Assembly (NCBI GenBank): GCA_016928375.1
Contig: JAFGKX010000086.1
Location: 1 to 6,896, forward strand
Direction of reading: 5' to 3'
DNA from: Candidatus Omnitrophota bacterium
GTDB lineage: Bacteria > Omnitrophota > Gorgyraeia > JABMRG01 > JAFGKX01
DNA: 6,896 nucleotides
Numbering within the stretch: the stretch's first letter is position 1; every line of letters starts with the position of its first letter. Below the pieces are notes generated by a model. It did no database searches, was not told the DNA's origin, and saw nothing but the letters and a program-made list of their open reading frames with translations. Below, piece by piece: positions 1-6,050 of the stretch. A program made the position numbers and the translations under genes.

Positions 1-534
1 GAATGGGTTTACAGGCACTGGAACAAATGGCCTAAGTTTAAGTCCTGGTGCTTTTTCGAAAGCAATAATTTTGATATAAGAGAGCGTACGCTGAAACAAC
101 ATTTTGGCAGCAAAGAAACCCTTGCCAGGCTTGAAGCTATTCGCAATAAGCACATAAAAAGAGAAGTTGCAATTATTGTAAATACGGCATTGCCGCATGA
201 ACAAAGGATGGAGGCGCTTAAAAACTTATACAGAGGGTATTTTTCAAGAGGCAACACAGAAGTTGTTCTTATGCTGTCAAATCCTATTGCCATAAAAGCG
301 GTTTTTTACTGTAAATTTGCAAGGCTGTTTTTTACGTTGGATGAGATAATCAGAATGCTTAAAGCGCTTCCCAAAAACAGCGCTAATAGACAATTGATAG
401 CATGCGCCAGGGGTAAAATAAGAGAATTCCGGCGGCAAGAACGCGATATAGATGCTGCAATACCAATAATACAATCTGTTCCGCAACAACTACGGAATAA
501 AAATATCGATTTAAACATGACAAGCGCGGCATAA
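1..534 (+). CDS. 3' part of an unrecognised basic protein (5' end outside the window)
   Basis: The frame is open from the first base of the window to a TAA at 532-534, giving 177 residues without a start, so the gene begins upstream. An internal TTG at 190 would start a shorter product, but the coding frame continues above it without a break and nothing marks that TTG as a real start. The visible N-terminal part is rich in Trp, Phe and Lys (WVYRHWNKWPKFKSW). The rest is mostly predicted helix, strongly basic, with an ARGKIREFRRQERD stretch near the end. There is no membrane segment or signal peptide in the visible part. I recognise no family. The stop lies four bases before the start of the large downstream gene, so the two are probably co-transcribed. 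It may be lineage-specific; function unknown. Confidence 0.75.
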   Translation, partial: EWVYRHWNKWPKFKSWCFFESNNFDIRERTLKQHFGSKETLARLEAIRNKHIKREVAIIVNTALPHEQRMEALKNLYRGYFSRGNTEVVLMLSNPIAIKAVFYCKFARLFFTLDEIIRMLKALPKNSANRQLIACARGKIREFRRQERDIDAAIPIIQSVPQQLRNKNIDLNMTSAA

Positions 535-538
535 AATA

Positions 539-3500
539 ATGAAAAAACTTATAGCAATAATACTCATAATAACGATGGCAGTATCAGGGCTGGCAGGGGA
601 AGCAGCAGCGCTAGATACCCTGCGCCCGCCTTCCTGCGGCATTAAACCCTCTGCCCCTGTTTCAGTTAAGCCTGCTGATAAAATTAAATTTGTCGAGGAA
701 TACGGTAGGATCGCTCATCATCAGGGTAAATTCATATCCCTTGAAAGCGATGACAACATCGCCAATCACGATAACGTAAAATTAAGGAGAAAAAAGTACA
801 TTATTACGGTTATTGTTGCAATCGCAACGCTTATTTTGCTGAATCACGTTGCGGCCATTACCTTAGGCACATCTATTCTGGGATATTATGCCAAAGTATA
901 TGCAATAGGCGGTATTGTAAAATATGCGCTTGCAGGCATAACAAGTGCCGCCATGTCAGCAACAGCCGAATTATCAGGATTATACATCTCCAACAACCCC
1001 TCGCGAAAGCACGGCTTAACCAGCAGATTTATTATCAACTGTATTTTTTCGCTTATCATAATGGGCCCTGTCCTGAGCGGAGTATTTTATTGGCTGCAAC
1101 ATTTTTTCCCTGCCCAAACAGCTACGCCGCTTATTAAAGCACTAAGGACATTTATATCGGCATTTTGCGGCGTAGGCTTGGTGTCAATCAGGCAGGTAGT
1201 TTTACCGTATTATTTTCAGAAATGGTATATCAGAAAGATAAAAAAGCAAAATCCGGGAACAGACACAACCCACATGATAGATGATTATAGAATAGGAAAG
1301 CAAGGTAAAAAAACCATAAATTCCATATATGGGCGCGCGCCTTTTGTTATGACGCAGCACGATATCTCGCAGAGCATACTATATGAACACCCTGCATATC
1401 AGATACTCTCGCTTTTTAGCTTAGGATATATAACAACCACTTTTAGCAGCTGGGTTTCCAATAAAAAAAGCTCAACCTTAAACTTCAAATCGTTTTTTTA
1501 TATAAATGTAATTTTCCCAGTAGTAAGCTTGATATGGGGCAACAAAATAATAGGCATTTTTGCAATATCGCTTGCAATAGTTATCCGCATACTTGCAAAC
1601 AATCAAACTAAAGCAGAAAAATTCTGCAATTTATTAAACAAGGCAAGGCCGCTTATACGCTATGAAGGCGATTATTATATACAAGTAGCAGAAAATATTT
1701 CCAAAGATGTGATTGCCGAGACAGCGCCTGATGGTAAGCCCGTACTTATTTTTAAAAAATCTTTTGTAGAGGCGCTTTTAGAAAAGAAAGACGATAAATT
1801 AATTATACAACATCTTGCTTCAATGATTACATATACATTGCGCTATGTTGCAAAAGCACAAAATTCGAATGAGCCTGAAAACGTTTTAACAATAACTTGG
1901 TTACAAAATTCCGTCAAAAACGCTTTAAAAGAGCTGTTGGGAAATCTTGTAACTAACCCCCTGGGCTTTACCGAAAATCAAAAAAATATTTTAGACAATA
2001 CAAACAAAGCGATAGACAAGATATATGAAACATTTCCATTTTTATTGCGTATACATAATCAAAATGCTTTGGAAAACTCCGCCCTCAGGCCCATGGCAGG
2101 CCTTGCCAGAAAAAAAACAGCTGCACAAGAAAAGCCGTTGTGTATCTTTGATCCCCTGGAGCAATTGAATTATATGGCTTTTTGCGATAAACATCAGTTT
2201 GTGCGGCTTAGGGCAACGATCGGGCTGCTTAAAACAGACAAGGAAAATGCAGGGTTGGCCGAGCATATAATAATGCTTATCCGTACTATATGCCAAGATT
2301 TCATCAGCCTTGGAAAAGATATAAGGCGAAATTATTTGGCAGATTATCAGAGAGATTTTATTTTGCTCATAAAAGAAGCCCTGCCCTATCTGCCTGCAAG
2401 GCGGAGGCAAACCATGCTTTTGCTTCTTGGAGAGTTTGCAGAAAAAAGCAGATATAAAAAAGTACGCGCAGAAGCAGGCTCTTTATCGGTTCCTGAATCC
2501 AACCGTATTACTTTTTCAAAGCCCAACATTCTTGCAAAACTGCATCCATATGAAAACGAACAAATAGCCATAGTCAAGACTACATTGATGCAAGCTTCTG
2601 CATCGCCGCAGCAAAAGCAAATTGCCCTGTCGCAGCTTAATGATTTTGCAAGAAATAGTCCGTACGAACGTGTGTGCATAGAAGCAACAAAGAACATTGC
2701 AGATACACTTCCGCATTTATCGCCGAGGCTTTTACAAATTGCTCTCTCAAACCTTTCATATCTTGCTAAAAAAAGCCCATACGAATATGTGTGTATAGAA
2801 GCAAGCGAAGCTATCGGCAAGGCGCTTCCTTCTTTAAAAGGCGATTTACAACGGCATGCTTTGGCGTATGCAGCGTATCATCACGATTACAGCATGCGGT
2901 TTAAAGCAGCAGGATACTTTGATGCTATTGTTGCTGTCCAGCAAAATATCGATCTGACAATAAAAGCGCACAACCAGACCATGTTCAGGATTTCATCATA
3001 TTTAGCGCATAAAAATCATGCCCTGCTCGATGATGAAAAAGTTAATCTTAAAGAGTATCTCGATGCTATCAATCCTTTCTGCTTAAAGCTAAGTATGCTT
3101 TTTGACGGCGCCCCAACCATACTAAATCATGTTATCGACAGAGTTTTTGAAAAAACAGGATTCGTGGGGCTTTATAGATTTCTTGAGATATGCTATCAAT
3201 TTGAAGACGTGCGCCAGGTCATTCACCTCACCAATATTCTGACAGCTGATCATGAATTTAACGCTGTTGATAATCCAAAAGATGCAAAAGTTTCCTATTG
3301 GATAGGCAGAAGCCAGATAATACCGCTTAGCAGGTACAAGATTTTGGTATTTAAATTTCCAAGAAATAAGGACGAAGAAAAGCAGGAGATATTAGAGCAT
3401 GAAGCGCAATGCATAAACCAATATAAAAAAGCGCTGTCTTTGCCGATTGATAGAGCAGAAATAGTTGTTATAAATAACCAAAAAGTGCTTAAGTATACGG

Positions 3501-4141
3501 CTTCCCGAAGCTATTTCGATTACGCTGATAACGCCTACCCATGGCTTTCCGAAAAACAGAGAATCAAAAGATTCGAAACATTGTGCGAAAACACCACGCG
3601 CAACATCTTTACTTTATTCAGAAAAGGCCTTGCCTCCAAATCGCTCCTGTATTTATCTCATCTTATATGGCGCGGGGAAATCGGAGATTTTGATTTAAGG
3701 CATGGCGGCGGCGCAGGAGAGATAGATAATCCCCACCTTGCCGCAAGCAGGCCGAACCTGGGAATAAGCGGCATAAGAGATTTGAAATATCTGGCCCATA
3801 TCGAAGGTGACAAATTGATCTTACAGAATATTTTTGAAGTTTTATTCGAACTGACATACTCCGGTTTAGTTAACAATCTTACCGATGAGCAGATACAATA
3901 TTTTATCGATAAAAACTTTAATAGAGAAAAATTATACATAAAGCCGGATATTCTTTCCCGATTCATACGGCAGATGCGCCTTGATCTGAAAGACCCGCAC
4001 GATGTATTTTGGGTGCAATATACAGGTATTGTCAACGAAGTAAAGCACCTGGCAGAAGAGCTTAGCAGTAGTTTGGTTGTTAGCAGGGCTAGCGCTAGAA
4101 TAACCCCGGCTCAAGCCGTAGCCCTCGCCCAAAGCGCGTAA
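539..4141 (+). CDS. Large exported membrane protein with Mpv17-like segment, HEAT-like repeats and an unknown C-terminal domain
   Basis: This encodes 1200 residues from an ATG four bases after the previous stop; no clear Shine-Dalgarno is visible. Residues 1-24 form a typical Sec signal peptide (MKKLIAIILIITMAVSGLAG, then EAAA), followed by LRPPS at 28-32. Hydrophobic segments lie near 86-108, 121-148, 163-186, 204-224 and 318-351. The 116-230 region resembles the eukaryotic Mpv17/PMP22 fold: SRF at 162-164, GPV at 176-178, YWL at 184-186, then FFP. This match is from memory and weak. LRPMA recurs at 516-520. Residues about 545-800 are helical HEAT-like repeats; two adjacent 39-residue units (690-728, 729-767) share 21 of 39 residues and an earlier copy starts near 620. 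The C-terminal part (about 890-1180) is soluble and looks like a real domain: VFKF near 939, HEA at 954-956, GDFDLRHGGG from 1049, NLGISGIRDL from 1073. No catalytic activity can be assigned. Confidence 0.9.
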   Translation: MKKLIAIILIITMAVSGLAGEAAALDTLRPPSCGIKPSAPVSVKPADKIKFVEEYGRIAHHQGKFISLESDDNIANHDNVKLRRKKYIITVIVAIATLILLNHVAAITLGTSILGYYAKVYAIGGIVKYALAGITSAAMSATAELSGLYISNNPSRKHGLTSRFIINCIFSLIIMGPVLSGVFYWLQHFFPAQTATPLIKALRTFISAFCGVGLVSIRQVVLPYYFQKWYIRKIKKQNPGTDTTHMIDDYRIGKQGKKTINSIYGRAPFVMTQHDISQSILYEHPAYQILSLFSLGYITTTFSSWVSNKKSSTLNFKSFFYINVIFPVVSLIWGNKIIGIFAISLAIVIRILANNQTKAEKFCNLLNKARPLIRYEGDYYIQVAENISKDVIAETAPDGKPVLIFKKSFVEALLEKKDDKLIIQHLASMITYTLRYVAKAQNSNEPENVLTITWLQNSVKNALKELLGNLVTNPLGFTENQKNILDNTNKAIDKIYETFPFLLRIHNQNALENSALRPMAGLARKKTAAQEKPLCIFDPLEQLNYMAFCDKHQFVRLRATIGLLKTDKENAGLAEHIIMLIRTICQDFISLGKDIRRNYLADYQRDFILLIKEALPYLPARRRQTMLLLLGEFAEKSRYKKVRAEAGSLSVPESNRITFSKPNILAKLHPYENEQIAIVKTTLMQASASPQQKQIALSQLNDFARNSPYERVCIEATKNIADTLPHLSPRLLQIALSNLSYLAKKSPYEYVCIEASEAIGKALPSLKGDLQRHALAYAAYHHDYSMRFKAAGYFDAIVAVQQNIDLTIKAHNQTMFRISSYLAHKNHALLDDEKVNLKEYLDAINPFCLKLSMLFDGAPTILNHVIDRVFEKTGFVGLYRFLEICYQFEDVRQVIHLTNILTADHEFNAVDNPKDAKVSYWIGRSQIIPLSRYKILVFKFPRNKDEEKQEILEHEAQCINQYKKALSLPIDRAEIVVINNQKVLKYTASRSYFDYADNAYPWLSEKQRIKRFETLCENTTRNIFTLFRKGLASKSLLYLSHLIWRGEIGDFDLRHGGGAGEIDNPHLAASRPNLGISGIRDLKYLAHIEGDKLILQNIFEVLFELTYSGLVNNLTDEQIQYFIDKNFNREKLYIKPDILSRFIRQMRLDLKDPHDVFWVQYTGIVNEVKHLAEELSSSLVVSRASARITPAQAVALAQSA
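2606..2839 (+). repeat. Two tandem 117-bp HEAT-like repeat units inside the large protein
   Basis: Unit A (2606-2722) and unit B (2723-2839) encode consecutive 39-residue segments with 21 identical positions. The core is NSPYERVCIEA versus KSPYEYVCIEA, preceded by QIALS and followed by ADTLPHL versus GKALPSL. The matching register also appears at residues about 620-646 (KSRYKKVRAEA), which puts these units in a longer array of degenerate helical repeats. Such arrays usually form a curved protein-binding solenoid. The similarity is clear in protein and partly visible in DNA. Confidence 0.8.
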
Positions 4142-4161
4142 GGCGCACCCATCCTTATTAC

Positions 4162-4190
4162 TTGCAACAACGAGGCATATCTGATAGAAT
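4162..4190 (+). promoter_or_regulatory. Predicted sigma-70 promoter of the DUF5674 gene pair
   Basis: TTGCAA at 4162-4167 is followed after 17 bases by TAGAAT at 4185-4190, with TGA just before the -10 box (extended -10). Transcription would start near 4197, leaving about 16 bases of leader before the ATG at 4213. The TTG of the -35 box is in frame with the gene and could be mistaken for its start codon. Prediction by eye only. Confidence 0.6.
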
Positions 4191-4212
4191 TATACCCACA
4201 GTTTTAAAACAT

Positions 4213-4554
4213 ATGAAAATAATAACAGAAAAAATAAATATAAATGAACTTAACCAGATGGCTGATAATATGTTCGGTAATTTAGTTAAGGCAGTTGTTG
4301 ATGTGCATAAGGATCTTATTGCTGTTGATGCCGAGCTTCATTCTGACCTGGAAGCACTGCTTCTTGATAATGGCTCAAAACAAAAAGACCTGTGGGGGGT
4401 TAATCTTTATCCTAAGATGCAGGAAAATGCATTTATTGAATTTGATTCTATAATAAACATACGCCCATCCCAGGGCAATAGAGCCCGGGGCGTGGACAGC
4501 GAACAGCTTCGGAATAAAATCATTGAAATCGTTAAAAAACAGGTAGTGAGATGA
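4213..4554 (+). CDS. DUF5674 family protein
   Basis: From the ATG at 4213 the product is 113 residues, about the usual length for DUF5674. Features I associate with this family are MADNMFGNLVKAVVDV near the start, VDAELHSDLEALLLDNGSKQ in the middle, and DLWGVNLYP and EFDSIINIRPSQGNRARGV near the end. The INIRPSQGNR block is especially typical. The molecular function is not known; the conserved acidic and His residues (AELHSD, EFDS) and the RPSQGNR motif suggest a binding or catalytic site, which is inference. A longer form starting at TTG 4162 would add 17 unconserved-looking residues encoded by the probable promoter, so ATG 4213 is preferred. No strong Shine-Dalgarno is seen. The stop overlaps the next start as ATGA, indicating translational coupling. 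Confidence 0.85.
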   Translation: MKIITEKININELNQMADNMFGNLVKAVVDVHKDLIAVDAELHSDLEALLLDNGSKQKDLWGVNLYPKMQENAFIEFDSIINIRPSQGNRARGVDSEQLRNKIIEIVKKQVVR

Positions 4555-4883
4555 ATTATCAACATAAAAGCCTTGCAACAGGCCGTTGGAATACATTGCC
4601 GTTTCTTGAGCAAATGGCAAACATAGGAAGCGAGGTGGAGCGGGCCTTAAACTGGCGCACCAAAAACAATTCCGATTATTCCAAGCAGGCAGCTGAGCGT
4701 GCCCTTGAATTGCTGGATTTAGCATTGGATAGCACAAAAGGCCTAAGCCGGCTTAAGGAACTTGCCCGCGTAAGAGAATCTATTGCCGATTATTTTTTTG
4801 GCGTAAATCAATACAGCTCTACCGAAGAATCCTTAAAAAGCTACTTTTTGTGCTTTGCCTATGCTATTCGCAAGCATAGATAA
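4551..4883 (+). CDS. Small conserved protein of unknown function, coupled to the DUF5674 gene
   Basis: This encodes 110 residues starting at the ATG of an ATGA overlap with the upstream gene. Typical stretches are SLATGRWNTLPFLEQMANIG, SEVERALNWRTKNN, AAERALELLDLALD, RLKELARVRESIADYF and a C-terminal YFLCFAYAIRKHR. The protein appears mainly alpha-helical, with no membrane segment or signal peptide, so it should be cytoplasmic. I have the impression of similar hypothetical proteins in many uncultivated bacteria, sometimes near DUF5674, but cannot name a domain. The overlap implies that both proteins are made together and may act as a complex. A toxin-antitoxin-like pair is possible, but no sequence feature proves it. 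Confidence 0.8.
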   Translation: MNYQHKSLATGRWNTLPFLEQMANIGSEVERALNWRTKNNSDYSKQAAERALELLDLALDSTKGLSRLKELARVRESIADYFFGVNQYSSTEESLKSYFLCFAYAIRKHR

Positions 4884-4900
4884 TCCTCCATACTAATTAT

Positions 4901-4929
4901 TTGACATATATATAAAAAAAATGTATTAT
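4901..4929 (+). promoter_or_regulatory. Predicted strong sigma-70 promoter of the hisG unit
   Basis: A perfect TTGACA (4901-4906) is separated by 17 bases from TATTAT (4924-4929), with a very AT-rich spacer. A start near 4936 would give a leader of about 110 bases before hisG. The promoter lies only 17 bases after the stop of the preceding gene, which makes hisG the start of a new transcription unit. Confidence 0.75.
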
Positions 4930-4997
4930 AGGCTTGCTCCGTGGTGCGCGCGGGCGATTATTATAGGTATTAGGCATCGAAACAGGAAATAGATAAG

Positions 4998-5026
4998 GAG
5001 ATTGCTTCGCTTCGCTCGCAATGACG
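4998..5026 (+). repeat. REP-like palindromic element in the hisG leader
   Basis: The stretch has outer arms ATTGC (5001-5005) and GCAAT (5018-5022) around a tandem TTCGC TTCGC (5006-5015), and ends in GACG. Its reverse complement begins CGTCATTGCGAGCGAAGC, the pattern of small dispersed intergenic palindromes known from many bacterial genomes. Only one copy is in this window, so the repeat status rests on resemblance to known elements. Its right arm supplies the ATG at 5021, which is therefore probably not the hisG start. Confidence 0.55.
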
Positions 5027-5037
5027 ATGGAGGGGCA

Positions 5038-5061
5038 ATGGATAATCATGAAAAACGATAA
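5038..5061 (+). other. Possible seven-codon overlapping leader ORF at the hisG start
   Basis: ATG at 5038 begins MDNHEKR and stops at 5059-5061, in a different frame from hisG and spanning its start codon. GGAGG at 5029-5033 is four bases upstream, closer than to the hisG ATG. It could affect hisG translation by competing for ribosomes or by re-initiation. It contains only one His, so it is not a classical his attenuator peptide. Chance occurrence is quite possible. Confidence 0.2.
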
Positions 5062-5932
5062 AATATTGAAAATAGGCCTCCCAAAGGGGAGCCTTCAGGA
5101 AGCGACTTTTAAGATCTTTCAGAAAGCAGGCTTTAATATAAACGTCGGCTCAAGGTCGTATTTTCCGTCCATAGATGACGAGGAATTAAACCCGGTGCTT
5201 CTGCGCGCGCAGGAAATGTCCCGCTATGTAGAAGACGGCGCATTAGACTGCGGCATAACCGGCAATGACTGGATTCTGGAAAATTCCTCCAAAGTCCAGA
5301 CAGTAGCAGGGCTTGTTTACGCAAAATACAGCCTAAGGCCTGTAAGATGGGTCGTGGCTGTGCCTGAAAGCTCCAATATAAAAACAATAAAGGCATTAAA
5401 CGGCAAGCGCATCGCTACAGAGCTTGTAAATGTTACAAAGAAATACCTTGCCAAGAACAAGGTTAAGGCAGAGGTGGAGTTCAGTTGGGGCGCGACAGAG
5501 GTAAAAGTAGCTGCTGGGCTTGTAGATGCCATAGTTGAGCTTACGGAAACAGGATCCTCTTTAAGGGCGAACAAGCTTCGCATAGTGGATACCGTATGCA
5601 CATCTACCACGCAATTAATAGCAAATAAAAAATCATGGCAAAATCCCTGGAAGCGCGCAAAAATAGAAGCGCTTTCGATGCTTCTTAAGGGTGCTATCCT
5701 TGCGGAAGAAAAAGTCGGGCTTAAAATGAACGTCAGCGTAAAGAATCTGGACAAAGTACTTAAGGTTTTGCCGGCAATGAAGAAGCCCACAATTTCTCAG
5801 CTTGCCACAAAAGGCTGGGTTGACCTGGACACTATAATATCCGAAAATGAAGTTAAATGCCTTATTCCTAAATTAAAGAATGCGGGCGCAGAGGGCATAA
5901 TAGAGTACCCGCTTAACAAAGTTATTTATTAA
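5048..5932 (+). CDS. hisG: ATP phosphoribosyltransferase, long form (HisG)
   Basis: HisG catalyses the first step of histidine synthesis, joining ATP and PRPP to give phosphoribosyl-ATP, in the cytoplasm. From the ATG at 5048 the protein has 294 residues, the length of the long form, which carries its own regulatory domain and needs no HisZ. The N-terminal motif is KIGLPKGSLQEATFKIFQKA; DGALDCGITGNDWI follows. The PRPP-binding region is VELTETGSSLRANKLRIVDT with CTSTTQLIANK. The C-terminal ACT-like domain contains KKPTISQL, GWVDLDTI and IIEYPLNKVIY, so feedback inhibition by histidine is expected from the family. In-frame ATGs at 5021 and 5027 would add up to nine residues, but 5021 lies in the palindrome; GGAGGGG at 5029-5035 points to 5048, although 12 bases is a long spacing. 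No other his gene is visible beside it. Confidence 0.95.
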   Translation: MKNDKILKIGLPKGSLQEATFKIFQKAGFNINVGSRSYFPSIDDEELNPVLLRAQEMSRYVEDGALDCGITGNDWILENSSKVQTVAGLVYAKYSLRPVRWVVAVPESSNIKTIKALNGKRIATELVNVTKKYLAKNKVKAEVEFSWGATEVKVAAGLVDAIVELTETGSSLRANKLRIVDTVCTSTTQLIANKKSWQNPWKRAKIEALSMLLKGAILAEEKVGLKMNVSVKNLDKVLKVLPAMKKPTISQLATKGWVDLDTIISENEVKCLIPKLKNAGAEGIIEYPLNKVIY

Positions 5933-5936
5933 CCAC

Positions 5937-5941
5937 GGAGG
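5937..5941 (+). promoter_or_regulatory. Strong ribosome binding site of the bS22-like gene
   Basis: GGAGG sits five bases before the ATG at 5947, in the 14-base gap after the hisG stop. This ideal spacing strongly supports translation of the very short downstream gene. Confidence 0.85.
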
Positions 5942-5946
5942 ATTAA

Positions 5947-6042
5947 ATGCCTTGCGGAAGAAAACGTAAACGCGCCAAAATGGCCAAACACAAAAGAAAA
6001 AAACGTTTAAGAAGAGACAGACATAAAAAAAGAATAAGGTAA
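5947..6042 (+). CDS. 31-residue AURKAIP1/COX24-type protein, probable small ribosomal subunit protein bS22-like
   Basis: The ATG is followed by 30 codons and TAA. The product begins MPCGRKRKRAKMAKHKRKKR and continues with LRRDRHKKR; about two thirds of the residues are Lys or Arg. It matches the pattern of the bacterial AURKAIP1/COX24 domain proteins (KKRRKRMAKKKHRK.LRR.R), which include mycobacterial bS22 and are related to mitochondrial mS38. Those proteins bind rRNA in the small ribosomal subunit, so the same role is likely here by family knowledge. The perfect Shine-Dalgarno and tight placement between hisG and the TPR gene support a real gene. It is too short for most automatic callers. 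An alternative reading as a random basic stretch is unlikely given the motif. Confidence 0.85.
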   Translation: MPCGRKRKRAKMAKHKRKKRLRRDRHKKRIR

Positions 6043-6050
6043 CAAATAAG

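Noticed and set aside
190..534. Complete 114-residue gene starting at TTG 190
   Set aside because: The same frame is open all the way to base 1 with gene-like composition, so this is the end of a longer gene cut by the window edge.
2042..2820. Overlapping minus-strand open frames (2042-2410, 2386-2820) opposite the large gene
   Set aside because: They are Cys- and Ser-rich translations antisense to a clearly coding frame with repeat structure, and show no family motif.
4134..4146. GCGC-GTAAG-GCGC hairpin at the end of the large gene as a terminator
   Set aside because: The stem has only four base pairs and no T-run follows.
5038..5061. Classical histidine attenuator peptide
   Set aside because: The short ORF has one His only, and no run of His codons or terminator-antiterminator pair is visible in the leader.
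5317..5790. Minus-strand 157-residue frame opposite hisG
   Set aside because: It mirrors a strongly conserved enzyme gene; its sequence is an antisense artefact.
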